Below, piece by piece: positions 31,423 through 40,623 of a DNA stretch of 42,455 nt (position 1 is its first letter; the number at the start of each line of letters is the position of its first letter). A program made the translations under genes and the position numbers. This DNA is from Dehalococcoidia bacterium (GTDB lineage: Bacteria > Chloroflexota > Dehalococcoidia > SHXV01). The stretch is taken from NCBI GenBank assembly GCA_009693105.1, contig SHXV01000008.1, positions 1 through 42,455 of the forward strand, written 5' to 3'. Under the pieces are notes generated by a model, which worked only from the letters and a program-made list of their open reading frames with translations, was not told the origin of the DNA and did not search any database.

Positions 31423-33087
31423 ATGCCGAAATTGATCTTTGTCACCGGTGGGGTCGTAAGCTCCGTCGGAAAGGGCATAACTACAGCGGCGCTGGGAAGA
31501 ATCCTCAAAAGCCGCAACATCTCCGTCTCCATTCAAAAGCTCGATCCCTATCTCAACGTCGACCCCGGCACCATGTCCCCCTACCAGCACGGGGAAGTCT
31601 TCGTTACGGCCGATGGCGCGGAGACGGACCTGGATCTGGGCCACTACGAACGCTTCATCGATACCGAGCTGACCCGCCTCAGTTCCATCACCGCCGGCCA
31701 GATCCACCAGACGGTCATCTCCAAGGAGCGTCGGGGCGATTACCTGGGCCGCACGATTCAGACCATCCCCCACGTCACCGACGAGATCAAAGCCCGGGTG
31801 CGTGAGCACGCCCAGGCCAGCGGGGCGGAGGTCGTCATCATCGAAATTGGGGGCACCGTCGGCGACATCGAAGGGCAGCCATTCTTGGAGGCGATCCGCC
31901 AGCTCCGCAACGAAGAAGAGCGGACAGACACGCTGTCCATCCACCTTACCTACCTGCCCTACATCGTCGCCGCCGGCGAGCTGAAGACCAAGCCCACCCA
32001 ACACAGCGTGCGCGATCTCCGCTCCATCGGCATCCAGCCCGATGTCGTGGTCGCCCGCAGCGATTACCCCGTCGCCGACGACATCAAGGAGAAGATCGCC
32101 CTCTTCTGCGATGTCCAGCCCCGCGCCGTCATCCCCTTGAACACGATGAGCAGCATCTATGAAGTGCCGTTGGCACTGGAATCGGCCGGGCTGGGGGACT
32201 TCATCCTTGAGCGCATGCACATGACGTCCCCCCAGCGCGACCTGAGGGAATGGGCGGCCATGGTGGAGCGCCTGAAGAACCCGGAACACTTCCTCGATAT
32301 CGCCATCGTCGGCAAGTACGTGGAACTGCCGGACGCCTATCTCTCCGTCCGGGAGGCGCTCACCCATGCCGGCGTCCACCACAGGGCCGGCATCAACATC
32401 CGCTGGGTGCACGCGGAGGAACTGGAGCGCCCGGGGGGGGCGGACCTCATACGCGATGCCGATGGCATCGTGGTGCCGGGCGGCTTCGGGGAGCGCGGCA
32501 TCGAGGGGAAGATCGCCGCCGCCACCTACGCCAAGGCCAACCGGGTTCCCTACTTGGGCCTGTGCCTGGGCATGCAGGTCATGGTCATCGCCGCGGCGCG
32601 GGAGCGCTTCGATTCGGCAGAGCCCAACTCCACCGAGTTTCGTCCCGACACACGCTACCCCGTCATCAGCCTGCTCTCTGAGCAGGAGGGCATCGAGGAC
32701 AAGGGCGGGACGATGCGGCTGGGCGCCTACTCCTGCCGCCTGATCGCCGGAACGCAGGCTCGGTGCGCGTACGGCGCCGACGAGGTCGTGGAGCGGCATC
32801 GCCACCGGTTCGAGTTCAACAACGCCTACCGCGAAGCGCTGGCGGAGGTCGGCCTCATCGTCAGCGGCGTTTCCCCGGACGGCGCACTCGTCGAGATCTG
32901 CGAGATCAAGGACCACCCATGGATGGTCGGTTCCCAGTTCCACCCGGAGTTCAGTTCCCGTCCCAACCGGCCCCAGCCCCTGTTTCGCGAGTTCATCGGC
33001 GCGGCGCTCCAGAGATCGAAAGGCGAGCGAGCCGTGCAGGAAGCATCCACCCCACGCGCACCCCGGAGCCCCGTCCTCGACGCGTGA
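31423..33087 (+). CDS. pyrG: CTP synthase
   Basis: This 554-aa protein starts with 'MPKLIFVTGGVVSSVGKG', the family's invariant N-terminus, and has the synthetase domain (about 1-270, with 'KLDPYLNVDPGTMSPYQHGEV') and a class I glutaminase domain with Cys381 in 'LGLCLGMQ' and 'FHPEFSSRP'. It makes CTP from UTP, glutamine and ATP. I prefer ATG 31423 (AGGGG just upstream) to ATG 31393, ten codons earlier, which lies only ~11 nt from the predicted transcript start; the latter would add an atypical extension. The stop overlaps the GTG of the next gene. Confidence 0.97.
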   Translation: MPKLIFVTGGVVSSVGKGITTAALGRILKSRNISVSIQKLDPYLNVDPGTMSPYQHGEVFVTADGAETDLDLGHYERFIDTELTRLSSITAGQIHQTVISKERRGDYLGRTIQTIPHVTDEIKARVREHAQASGAEVVIIEIGGTVGDIEGQPFLEAIRQLRNEEERTDTLSIHLTYLPYIVAAGELKTKPTQHSVRDLRSIGIQPDVVVARSDYPVADDIKEKIALFCDVQPRAVIPLNTMSSIYEVPLALESAGLGDFILERMHMTSPQRDLREWAAMVERLKNPEHFLDIAIVGKYVELPDAYLSVREALTHAGVHHRAGINIRWVHAEELERPGGADLIRDADGIVVPGGFGERGIEGKIAAATYAKANRVPYLGLCLGMQVMVIAAARERFDSAEPNSTEFRPDTRYPVISLLSEQEGIEDKGGTMRLGAYSCRLIAGTQARCAYGADEVVERHRHRFEFNNAYREALAEVGLIVSGVSPDGALVEICEIKDHPWMVGSQFHPEFSSRPNRPQPLFREFIGAALQRSKGERAVQEASTPRAPRSPVLDA

Positions 33088-33563
33088 ACGTCGATAATGT
33101 TCTCCGCCTGCTCCACACGCTGGCACTCTTCATGATGGCGGGCGGCCTCCTGACCGTACTCCTCCCGCTGTTTCGGGGATGGACCATGACAAGTCTTGAA
33201 CGCAGAATCGCCGCATTTGAGGAAGCGGATAACGCCAAGATCGCCCTGCTTGTTCCGGGAACAATCCTGGTAGGAATCACCGGATTTGCATGGACACTTG
33301 AACAAGGATATAATTTCATCACGACGGGTTGGCTCCTCGCCCTCACCGCGCTCTACCTCCTCAACGCGGTCATCTGCGTACCCCTCATGAGCCTCGGGCT
33401 GCGACGCGTGCAGCTTCTGACGTTACAGGCGCAAAAGAAAGAAACCCTGACCACCCCTGAGTTGGAAGCGGCACTTGCGGACAACGTGCCCATCGTCTTT
33501 GGCCTCGTGATCCTTGCCACCCTGCCGATCATGACCTTGCTACCGATATTCAAACCATTCTGA
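33084..33563 (+). CDS. DUF2269-like integral membrane protein
   Basis: This 159-aa protein has four hydrophobic segments (about residues 5-25, 50-68, 78-100 and 135-155) and the early 'LRLLHTLALFMMAGG' typical of DUF2269 proteins. Function is unknown. The start is GTG 33084, overlapping the pyrG stop (GTGA); there is no ATG before the first hydrophobic segment. Its base composition is visibly less GC-rich than its neighbours, especially 33180-33330, and its codons include more AT-ending ones, so later acquisition is possible. It lies between pyrG and the aldolase gene. Confidence 0.72.
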   Translation: MNVDNVLRLLHTLALFMMAGGLLTVLLPLFRGWTMTSLERRIAAFEEADNAKIALLVPGTILVGITGFAWTLEQGYNFITTGWLLALTALYLLNAVICVPLMSLGLRRVQLLTLQAQKKETLTTPELEAALADNVPIVFGLVILATLPIMTLLPIFKPF

Positions 33564-33622
33564 GCACCAACCCTTGAAACCATCACCGACCGGCGACCCG
33601 AGCATTGAGGAGAGGAGAACCC

Positions 33623-34333
33623 ATGCGGCTCTTCCTTGATACCGCGAACATCGATGAGATCCGTCACGCCGCCGACCTCGGTGTTCTGGCGGGGGTGACC
33701 ACGAACCCGACGCTCATCGCCAAAGAAGTGGGCGTCCCCTACCGGGACCGCGTCATCGAGATCGCCCGGCTGGTCGATGGCCCCATCTCCGCGGAATGCC
33801 TCTCCCGCACGGCGGATGAACTGGTGGAGGAAGCGCGGGCCATCGCGGCGTGGCATCCCAACGTCGTCGTCAAGATCCCGATCGACGAAGAAGGGCTCAA
33901 GGCGATCGCCCGGCTCTCCCGGGAAGGCATCCGCATCAACACCACGCTCATTTTCAGCACAAACCAGGCGCTTCTTGCCGCCACCGCCGGCGCCACCTAC
34001 GTCAGCCCCTTCGTCGGCAGGCTGGACGATATCGGCGAGGACGGCATGGCGCTGGTGCGGGAGATCGTTACAATCTTCGACCGCTTCCACATTCCCACCC
34101 AGGTGCTGGCGGCGAGCCTCCGCCACCCTCGACACGTGGTGGAAGCGGCCCAGGCAGGAGCGCACATCGCCACCATCCCGTATTCCGTGCTCCTGAGCAT
34201 GCTCAAGCACCCGCTCACCGATATCGGCATCGAGCGATTTCTCAGTGATTACCAGCGCGCGCTTACCAACCTTGGCAGCGGCGCCACCAAAGAGGGGGAA
34301 CAAACAATGATATCCGGAAAGGGGACGCGGTAA
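33623..34333 (+). CDS. Transaldolase/fructose-6-phosphate aldolase family (TalC/FSA)
   Basis: This 236-aa TIM barrel begins '[14 protein letters not shown]', has '[12 protein letters not shown]', the Schiff-base lysine Lys84 in 'NVVVKIP', '[33 protein letters not shown]', and the C-terminal '[15 protein letters not shown]'. This is the short transaldolase (class 3/MipB-FSA) family. It may act as a transaldolase in the pentose phosphate pathway or as an aldolase on fructose 6-phosphate; sequence does not separate these safely. ATG 33623 has GAGGAGA 7 nt upstream. rho starts 5 nt after its stop. Confidence 0.93.
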   Translation: MRLFLDTANIDEIRHAADLGVLAGVTTNPTLIAKEVGVPYRDRVIEIARLVDGPISAECLSRTADELVEEARAIAAWHPNVVVKIPIDEEGLKAIARLSREGIRINTTLIFSTNQALLAATAGATYVSPFVGRLDDIGEDGMALVREIVTIFDRFHIPTQVLAASLRHPRHVVEAAQAGAHIATIPYSVLLSMLKHPLTDIGIERFLSDYQRALTNLGSGATKEGEQTMISGKGTR

Positions 34334-34338
34334 CCTCA

Positions 34339-35817
34339 ATGTACGGCGAACCACGCGGACGCCAGTACGGCTCCGACCCCAATCAGCGCCAATACAGCTC
34401 CCGAACACGCCGGCCCCGGCGCAGCGAAGCCTCACCCAACGGCCCGCCCGGCTCCTCGCCCAACGGCCAGCCCAACCGCTGGCGGGAACGGGAAGAAGAG
34501 GACGCCGCGCGTAACGGAGACGGCGTTGAGGCCGCCGCCGAGGGTCGCGCCGGCTCCATCTCGGACCTGGAGACCAAATCCCGGGAGGAACTGCTCGATC
34601 TCGCCAGGGGCGTCGGCATCGCCGGATACGCCACGATGAAAAAGCCGGACCTTGTTTTCCGGCTCCTCCAGGTGCAAACGGAACAGCAGGGCAACATCTT
34701 CAGCGGCGGCGTGCTGGAGATCGCGGATGACGGCTACGGCTTCCTGCGGGGAGAGAGCTACCTCCCCAGCATGAACGACGTCTACGTTTCCCAGTCCCAG
34801 ATCCGCCGCTTCGGCCTGCGCACCGGCGATTACGTCACGGGCCAGATGCGGACGCCCAAGGACGGCGAAAAGTACTACAGCCTGCTCCGCGTGGAGGCCG
34901 TCAACGGCCAGGACCCGGACGTGGCCAAGGCCCGGCCCTACTTTGAGCGCCTCACCCCGATCTTCCCCAACCGGATGCTCAAGCTGGAAACCAGCACCGC
35001 CAACCTGTCGAACCGGCTCATCGACCTGATCGCACCTATCGGCCGGGGGCAGCGCGGGCTCATCGTCTCCCCGCCCAAGGCGGGCAAGACGATGCTGCTC
35101 CAGAATATCGCCAACGGCATCTCCGCCAACTACCCCGATATTCACCTCATGATCATGCTCATCGGTGAGCGCCCGGAAGAAGTGACCGATATGCAGCGGT
35201 CCACCAAGGCGGAGGTCATCGCCTCCAACTTCGATGAGCCGGTGGAGGATCACACTCGCGCTTCCGAGATCGGCCTGGAGCGCGCCAAGCGGCTGGTCGA
35301 GAGCGGCACGGACGTCGTTATCCTCATGGACAGCATCACCCGCCTCTCCCGCGCCTACAACTTGGCGATGCCCTCCAGCGGACGAACCCTCTCCGGCGGC
35401 ATGGACCCCATCGCCCTGTACCCGCCCAAGCGCTTCTTCGGTGCCGCCCGCAACACGGAGCAGGGGGGCAGCCTTACCATCATCGCCACCTGCCTGGTAG
35501 ACACGGGCAGCCGCATGGATGACCTGATCTATGAGGAATTCAAGGGCACGGGCAACATGGAGCTGCACCTCGATCGCAAGCTAGCGGAGCGGCGCGTCTT
35601 CCCCGCCATCGATGTACCGCGCTCCGGCACCCGCCGGGAGGAACTGCTACTGGGCGAAGACAACCTTCGCCAGATCTACCTGCTCCGCCGCATGATTTCC
35701 CTCATCGGCGCCAACGCATCGAGCTCATCGGAACCGACGGAACGGCTGATTGAGCGGCTGCAGAAGACCAGCAGCAACGCTGAGTTCCTCGCCACCCTGA
35801 GCCGGCAAGATGTCTAG
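34339..35817 (+). CDS. rho: Transcription termination factor Rho
   Basis: This 492-aa protein has a Rho-N domain ('[15 protein letters not shown]'), the cold-shock-like RNA-binding domain ('[18 protein letters not shown]'), and the RecA-like motor with Walker A 'PPKAGKT' (245-251), '[14 protein letters not shown]' (Walker B, Q-loop region) and 'ALSGGMDP'-type R-loop. It ends transcripts by RNA-dependent ATP hydrolysis. The first ~75 residues are a disordered Arg/Gly/Asn/Pro/Ser-rich extension not found in E. coli Rho. ATG 34339 lacks a clear ribosome site and probably depends on coupling to the aldolase gene 5 nt upstream. Confidence 0.97.
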   Translation: MYGEPRGRQYGSDPNQRQYSSRTRRPRRSEASPNGPPGSSPNGQPNRWREREEEDAARNGDGVEAAAEGRAGSISDLETKSREELLDLARGVGIAGYATMKKPDLVFRLLQVQTEQQGNIFSGGVLEIADDGYGFLRGESYLPSMNDVYVSQSQIRRFGLRTGDYVTGQMRTPKDGEKYYSLLRVEAVNGQDPDVAKARPYFERLTPIFPNRMLKLETSTANLSNRLIDLIAPIGRGQRGLIVSPPKAGKTMLLQNIANGISANYPDIHLMIMLIGERPEEVTDMQRSTKAEVIASNFDEPVEDHTRASEIGLERAKRLVESGTDVVILMDSITRLSRAYNLAMPSSGRTLSGGMDPIALYPPKRFFGAARNTEQGGSLTIIATCLVDTGSRMDDLIYEEFKGTGNMELHLDRKLAERRVFPAIDVPRSGTRREELLLGEDNLRQIYLLRRMISLIGANASSSSEPTERLIERLQKTSSNAEFLATLSRQDV

Positions 35818-35827
35818 GCGCTGCCGG

Positions 35828-35857
35828 TTGCGCCACCTCGAAGCCCCATGCTACACT
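35828..35857 (+). promoter_or_regulatory. Extended -10 promoter of rpsO
   Basis: TTGCGC (35828-35833) and TACACT (35852-35857) have an 18-bp spacer with TGC (35849-35851) before the -10 box. The predicted start (about 35864) is 2 nt before the rpsO ATG. Confidence 0.65.
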
Positions 35858-35865
35858 TTCGCCGC

Positions 35866-36132
35866 ATGGTAACATTAGAACGAACCACAGACCTGATCAC
35901 GACCTACCGGCGCAGCGAAGCGGACACCGGCTCCCCTGAGGTGCAGGTCGCGCTCCTCACGGAGCGGATCAACCAGGTGAACGATCACCTGCGTGAGCAC
36001 CACCGGGACCACGCCGCCCGGCGCGGCCTGCTCCAAATGGTGGGGCGCCGCCGTCGCCTGCTGGCCTACCTTAACCGGACCGACGTGAACCGGTATCGCG
36101 CCGTTATAGCTCAACTGGGCCTCCGCCGCTAG
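35866..36132 (+). CDS. rpsO: 30S ribosomal protein S15
   Basis: This 88-aa protein has the S15 pattern: '[27 protein letters not shown]', '[16 protein letters not shown]', and '[26 protein letters not shown]'. It binds the central domain of 16S rRNA. The start is ATG 35866, which gives the normal length; ATG 35848 in the same frame would lie inside the -10 region. No ribosome site is present, in keeping with a leaderless or near-leaderless mRNA. pnp follows, the widespread rpsO-pnp order, after a 259-nt gap. Confidence 0.97.
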   Translation: MVTLERTTDLITTYRRSEADTGSPEVQVALLTERINQVNDHLREHHRDHAARRGLLQMVGRRRRLLAYLNRTDVNRYRAVIAQLGLRR

Positions 36133-36145
36133 CGGAGGCTCTTCG
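36119..36145 (+). terminator. Terminator-like hairpin at the rpsO stop
   Basis: GCCTCCGC (36119-36126) pairs with GCGGAGGC (36132-36139) around a CGCTA loop; it spans the rpsO stop codon and is followed by TCTTCGTGTTC. It may reduce read-through into pnp, like the terminator between these genes in E. coli. Confidence 0.65.
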
Positions 36146-36391
36146 TGTTCGGGCATCCTCTGCCCAGCACGCGTGAAGGAAGTAGAAGAGAGAAAGAAGC
36201 AACCCAGCGCGGGGCCGCAAGCGCACACAGACGCGCCGTTTCCTCCGGTTCAAACGCACGTCCCAGTACCGTTCTTATTCCGGTCCCCGCACCAACAGAC
36301 GCCCGTGAAACGCAAGGCGAGCATTCGATAGTTCATCCCATCAGGATGTCTCGCGTTCCCTATCGCGGCGAAACGAGGAGTTCGCATAGCT
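36140..36391 (+). promoter_or_regulatory. Long leader of pnp
   Basis: The 250 nt between the rpsO hairpin and pnp hold no gene. There is a purine-rich tract (36176-36210) and small hairpin candidates near pnp (CATCC...GGATG, CGCG...CGCG). PNPase leaders are autoregulated in other bacteria; similar control here is inference. GAGGAG lies about 11 nt before the pnp ATG. Confidence 0.35.
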
Positions 36392-38686
36392 ATGCCCACC
36401 CAGACATTTGAAATCGAAATCGATGGCCGCCCCCTGCGGATCGAAACCGGCAGGCTGGCCGCCCAGGCCGGCGGCGCCGTCACCGTTACCTTTGGCGAAA
36501 CGGTGGTCCTAGCAACCGTGGTCGCCAGCAAGAACGTCCGGGAAGGGACCGACTTCTTCCCCCTCACCGTGGACTTCGAAGAGCGCATGTACGCCGCGGG
36601 ACGCGTCCCCGGAAGCTTCTTCCGCCGGGAAGGACGCCCCAGCAGCGAGGCCACCCTCACCGCCCGCCTCATCGACCGGCCGCTGCGCCCCCTCTTCCCT
36701 GAGGGGTTCCGCAACGAAGTCCAGGTCATCGTCACCGCCCTGTCCGTGGACATGGAGAACGACCCCGACGTCGCCGCCATCGTCGGCGCCTCCGCCGCAC
36801 TCACTATCTCCGATATCCCCTTTAGCGGGCCCGTCGCCGGCGTCCGCATCGGCCGTGTCGATGGCCGCTTCATCGTGAACCCCACGTTCGCCCAGCGCGC
36901 TGAGAGCGACCTCGACCTGGTCGTGGCCGGCACGTCCGATGCGATCATGATGGTGGAGGCGGGCGCCGAGCAGGTCGATGAAGCCGCCCTGCTGGAGGGC
37001 CTACGCATCGCCCAGGGCGCCATCCGGGACATCGTCGCCCTGCAAGAGCGTATGGCACGAGAGGTGGGCAAGCCCAAGCGGGAGTTCACCCTCATGGAGC
37101 CGGACGCGGACGTCGCCCTCGCCGTGCGCACCTTCCTGGGCGACCGGCTGGAGCACGCCATCCGGGGAGCGGGGGACAAGACCGCGCGCTACACCGCGAT
37201 CGATACCTTGCACGATGAAACCGTCGGACACTTCGCGGGCCAGCACGACGCCGGAGAAGTGGCCCGCGCCTATGACAGTGAGCTGTCCCGCGTCGTCCGC
37301 GGGGCCATCCTGGACGCCGGGCAGCGGCCGGACGGGCGCGCCCTCAAGGAAATCCGCCCCATCACCGTCGATGTAGGCATCCTTCCGCGCACCCACGGCT
37401 CCGGCCTGTTCACCCGCGGTGAAACGCAGGTGCTGACCCTGGCCACCCTGGGCACCAAGGGCGACGCCCAAAAGCTGGATAACCTCTCACCGATCAAGCT
37501 GCGCCGCTACATCCACCACTACAACTTCCCCCCCTTCTCCACCGGCGAAACCGGCCGGGTCGGCTCCCCACGCCGCCGTGAAATCGGTCATGGCGCGCTG
37601 GCGGAGCGGGCGCTGCTGCCGGTCATCCCGGCGGAGGAGGATTTCCCCTACACCATCCGGCTGGTATCGGAAGTGCTGTCCAGCAACGGCAGCTCCTCCA
37701 TGGCCAGCGTCTGCGGAAGCACGCTGGCCCTCATGGACGCCGGCGTCCCCATCACCGCCCCGGTAGCGGGTGTGGCCATGGGGCTCATCCTGGACCCCAA
37801 CGGGCGTTACCAGGTGCTGACGGACATCGCCGGCATGGAAGACCACCTGGGGGACATGGACTTCAAAGTGGCGGGCACGGAGCGCGGCATCACCGCCCTG
37901 CAAATGGACATCAAGGTCAAAGGCATCACGCTGGCGATCATGAAAGAGGCGCTGGCGCAGGCGTACGAAGGACGCATGTTCATCCTCGGCCGCATGACGG
38001 AGACGATCAACCGTCCCCGCGCCGAGCTCTCCCCCCACGCCCCACGCATGTACCGGATCAGCATCGACCCGGAGAAGATCGGCGCCGTCATCGGGCCGGG
38101 TGGACGCGTCATCCGCGCCATCGTGGAAGAGACCGGCTGCTCGATCGACATCCAGGATGACGGCTCCATCTTCATCGGCGCGACGAACGAGGAGGCGGCG
38201 CGCAAGGCGATCGGCCGCATCGAAGGGCTGACGAAGGAAGTCGAAGTCGGCACCGTCTACACCGGCAAGGTCGTCCGCATCATGACCTTCGGCGCGTTTG
38301 TGGAGATCCTTCCGGGCAAGGACGGACTGGTCCACATCTCTGAGCTTGCCCAGGAGCGCGTGAACACCGTGGAGGACGTGGTCAAGATCGGAGACGAGAT
38401 CACCGTGATGGTCACAGAGATCGATTCGATGGGCAGGATCAATCTCTCCCGCCGCGCCATCCTTGAAGGCGCGCAGCCGGATGAAGTGATCGCGGCGGCG
38501 GCGCAGCGGCGCCCCGAGGGCCCTGGAGGCCCCGGTCGCGGCGGCCCGCCCAGCGGACGTGGCGGCTTCGACCGCGGCCCCCAGCGCAACGGCGACGGCG
38601 GCGGCCCACGCGGCGGCTTCGACCGCGGTGGTGGCGGCCCCCCGGGGCGTCCCCGGCCCACCCGCAGCGGCCCACCCGGGCGCTAG
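36392..38686 (+). CDS. pnp: Polyribonucleotide nucleotidyltransferase with RGG-rich tail
   Basis: This 764-aa protein has the PNPase order: first RNase PH domain ('[29 protein letters not shown]'), helical linker, second RNase PH domain with '[12 protein letters not shown]' and the catalytic Asp motif 'DMDFKVAGT', KH domain ('[16 protein letters not shown]') and S1 domain ('[27 protein letters not shown]'). It degrades RNA 3'-5' with phosphate. After about residue 700 comes a tail rich in Gly, Arg, Pro and Asp with the repeat RGGFDRG twice, not found in E. coli PNPase. ATG 36392 gives the usual N-terminus. dapB follows after 19 nt. Confidence 0.97.
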   Translation: MPTQTFEIEIDGRPLRIETGRLAAQAGGAVTVTFGETVVLATVVASKNVREGTDFFPLTVDFEERMYAAGRVPGSFFRREGRPSSEATLTARLIDRPLRPLFPEGFRNEVQVIVTALSVDMENDPDVAAIVGASAALTISDIPFSGPVAGVRIGRVDGRFIVNPTFAQRAESDLDLVVAGTSDAIMMVEAGAEQVDEAALLEGLRIAQGAIRDIVALQERMAREVGKPKREFTLMEPDADVALAVRTFLGDRLEHAIRGAGDKTARYTAIDTLHDETVGHFAGQHDAGEVARAYDSELSRVVRGAILDAGQRPDGRALKEIRPITVDVGILPRTHGSGLFTRGETQVLTLATLGTKGDAQKLDNLSPIKLRRYIHHYNFPPFSTGETGRVGSPRRREIGHGALAERALLPVIPAEEDFPYTIRLVSEVLSSNGSSSMASVCGSTLALMDAGVPITAPVAGVAMGLILDPNGRYQVLTDIAGMEDHLGDMDFKVAGTERGITALQMDIKVKGITLAIMKEALAQAYEGRMFILGRMTETINRPRAELSPHAPRMYRISIDPEKIGAVIGPGGRVIRAIVEETGCSIDIQDDGSIFIGATNEEAARKAIGRIEGLTKEVEVGTVYTGKVVRIMTFGAFVEILPGKDGLVHISELAQERVNTVEDVVKIGDEITVMVTEIDSMGRINLSRRAILEGAQPDEVIAAAAQRRPEGPGGPGRGGPPSGRGGFDRGPQRNGDGGGPRGGFDRGGGGPPGRPRPTRSGPPGR

Positions 38687-38705
38687 CCCGGAGGTTCGGC
38701 GAACC

Positions 38706-39506
38706 ATGACGGATGTTATCCGCGTTGCGGTCAGCGGCAGCGGCAAAATGGGCCAGGAGGTCCTGGCCGCACTCTGCCGCGAGCCGGACCTGCGGCCCGT
38801 AGGCGTGCTGGAGCGGTTCGCCACCACGGACAGCATCGCCCTGCCGGACGGCAGCGGCGCTGTGCCCATGCGCGCGGAAGCGGAGACGCTGTTCCATCTC
38901 TGCGCCCCGCAGGTACTGATCGACTTCACCAACGCGGCCTGGACCGAGAAAATCGTCCCGCTTGCCGTGGACGCGGGCATTCGCCCCGTGATCGGCACCA
39001 CCGGGCTGTCCCCCGGATTCGTCGATGCGCTGGCCGTGCGCTGCGCCGATCGGAAGGTGGGCGGCCTTGTGACCGCGAACTTCGCCCTGGGCGCCGTCAT
39101 CCTGATCCACCTGGCCAAGATCGCGGCGTCGTTCTTCGACTACGCCGAGATCATCGAGATGCACCACGAGAACAAGCGGGACGCCCCGTCCGGCACCGCG
39201 CTCCAGACCGTCCGCGCCATGCGCGAAGGCCGGGGGCGACCGTTTGAGCTGCCCCGGACGGAGCGGGAAACGTTGCCCGGCACCCGCGGCGGGTCAGATG
39301 AAGGGGTGACGGTGCACAGCGTGCGCATGCCGGGCATGGTGGCGCATCAGGAAGTCATCTTTGGTGGGCAGGGGCAAACGCTCACCATCCGACATGACAG
39401 CATCAGCCGGGAGTCCTTCATGCCGGGAGTCTTGCTGGCCGTTCGTGCCGTTATGGAGCGGCACACCCTGGCCCGCGGACTGGACGATCTCATCGGGCTT
39501 CGCTAG
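38706..39506 (+). CDS. dapB: 4-hydroxy-tetrahydrodipicolinate reductase
   Basis: This 266-aa protein has the NAD(P)-binding 'VSGSGKMGQE' (residues 9-18), 'LIDFTNA', 'GTTGLS', and the catalytic 'EMHHENKRDAPSGTA' with His153/His154 and Lys157. The first loop reads SGSGKMG where most DapB have GAxGRMG. It reduces the DapA product in diaminopimelate/lysine synthesis. ATG 38706 has GGAGG 11 nt upstream; the open frame further upstream lies in the pnp tail. asd and dapA follow, so three steps of one pathway are clustered. Confidence 0.95.
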   Translation: MTDVIRVAVSGSGKMGQEVLAALCREPDLRPVGVLERFATTDSIALPDGSGAVPMRAEAETLFHLCAPQVLIDFTNAAWTEKIVPLAVDAGIRPVIGTTGLSPGFVDALAVRCADRKVGGLVTANFALGAVILIHLAKIAASFFDYAEIIEMHHENKRDAPSGTALQTVRAMREGRGRPFELPRTERETLPGTRGGSDEGVTVHSVRMPGMVAHQEVIFGGQGQTLTIRHDSISRESFMPGVLLAVRAVMERHTLARGLDDLIGLR

Positions 39507-39508
39507 GC

Positions 39509-39536
39509 TTGCAGTTCGGCGGTGACCCGGTAAGAT
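39509..39536 (+). promoter_or_regulatory. Possible promoter and leader hairpin of asd-dapA
   Basis: TTGCAG (39509-39514) and TAAGAT (39531-39536) have a 16-bp spacer. A 7-bp hairpin with a GAGA tetraloop follows at about 39546-39563 (GTCGGGC/GCCCGGC, one G-T pair), just after the predicted start (about 39543). It has no T tract. Confidence 0.5.
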
Positions 39537-39586
39537 AGGAGCAGCGTCGGGCGAGAGCCCGGCGCAGTCGTCTCTGAGGTCAGAAC

Positions 39587-40609
39587 GTGGGAAAGAAGCA
39601 GCAGTACAACATCACGGTCATCGGCGCGACGGGCGCGGTCGGACAGGAGTTCCTCCGCGTGCTGGAAGGCCGCGCCTTCCCCCTGGGCGATCTGCGGCTG
39701 CTGGCAAGCGCCCGTTCTGCCGGCAGGACGCTGCGCGCCCTGGAACGCGACCTGATGGTGGAGGAAACAACCGAGGCCAGCATGGCGGGCGCGGACTTCG
39801 TCTTCATCTCCGCCACCTCCGAGATCTCCCGCCAGTACGCGCCCATCGCCGCGCGGGCCGGGGCCATCGCCATCGACGATAGCTCCGTGTGGCGCATGGA
39901 CCCGGCGGTGCCACTGGTGGTGCCGGAGGTCAACGCCGATGATCTGGCCGCCCACCAGGGAATCGTGGCCATCCCCAACTGCTCTACCACTCCGCTGGTG
40001 ATGGCGCTGGACGCGCTTCGCGCCCTCAGCCCCCTGCGCCGCGTCGTCGTCGATACCTACCAGGCCGTGTCCGGGACCGGCGCCGCCGCTGTACAGGAGC
40101 TACAAGAGCAGACGCGCGCCCACTTCGAAGGCCGCACCGTGGCTCCCGCCGTCTATCCTCACCCCATCGCCTTCAACGTGCTGCCCCAGGTCGATAGCTT
40201 CCTGGAGAACGGCTATACGAAGGAGGAGTGGAAAATGGTGCAGGAAAGCCGTAAGATTCTCCACCTACCAGACTTGGCCCTCTCCGCCACCTGCGTGCGC
40301 GTGCCCGTCATGATCTGTCACAGCGAGGCGGTGCACGTGGAGTTCGCGGGGCCGGTGGACCCGGGCGCTGCGCGCAAAGCGCTGGCCGCGGCGCCGGGCA
40401 TCGTCGTTCAGGATGACGTCGCCCACAACGAATACCCGCAGCCGCTGACCGCTGCCGGGACAGACCCGGTCTACGTCGGGCGTATCCGCACCGACGCGTC
40501 CAACCCGAACGGGCTTGCGTTCTGGGTCGTATCCGATAATCTCCGCAAAGGGGCCGCGCTCAACGCGATCCAGATCGCGGAAACCATGATCGCGCGCAAT
40601 ATCGTCTAG
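39587..40609 (+). CDS. asd: Aspartate-semialdehyde dehydrogenase
   Basis: This 340-aa protein has the NADP-binding 'VIGATGAVG' (11-19), the nucleophile Cys132 in 'IPNCSTTPLVMAL', 'VVVDTYQAVSGTGAAAV', and 'ATCVRVPVMICHSEAV' with the active-site His. It reduces aspartyl phosphate to aspartate semialdehyde, the branch point to lysine, methionine and threonine. GTG 39587 is the start, with GAGGT about 7 nt upstream. dapA starts 14 nt after the stop. Confidence 0.97.
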   Translation: MGKKQQYNITVIGATGAVGQEFLRVLEGRAFPLGDLRLLASARSAGRTLRALERDLMVEETTEASMAGADFVFISATSEISRQYAPIAARAGAIAIDDSSVWRMDPAVPLVVPEVNADDLAAHQGIVAIPNCSTTPLVMALDALRALSPLRRVVVDTYQAVSGTGAAAVQELQEQTRAHFEGRTVAPAVYPHPIAFNVLPQVDSFLENGYTKEEWKMVQESRKILHLPDLALSATCVRVPVMICHSEAVHVEFAGPVDPGAARKALAAAPGIVVQDDVAHNEYPQPLTAAGTDPVYVGRIRTDASNPNGLAFWVVSDNLRKGAALNAIQIAETMIARNIV

Positions 40610-40623
40610 CGGAGGGAAACGTC

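Noticed and set aside
31369-33126. 585-codon minus-strand frame opposite pyrG
   Set aside because: Antisense shadow of a well-conserved CTP synthase; composition is unlike a real protein and its start lies in the next gene.
37487-39118. 543-codon minus-strand frame opposite pnp and dapB
   Set aside because: Antisense shadow in high-GC coding DNA; no recognisable domain and no ribosome site.
39507-39586. Lysine riboswitch before asd-dapA
   Set aside because: The gap is only 80 nt and holds a single GAGA-loop hairpin; a lysine riboswitch aptamer needs about 170 nt.
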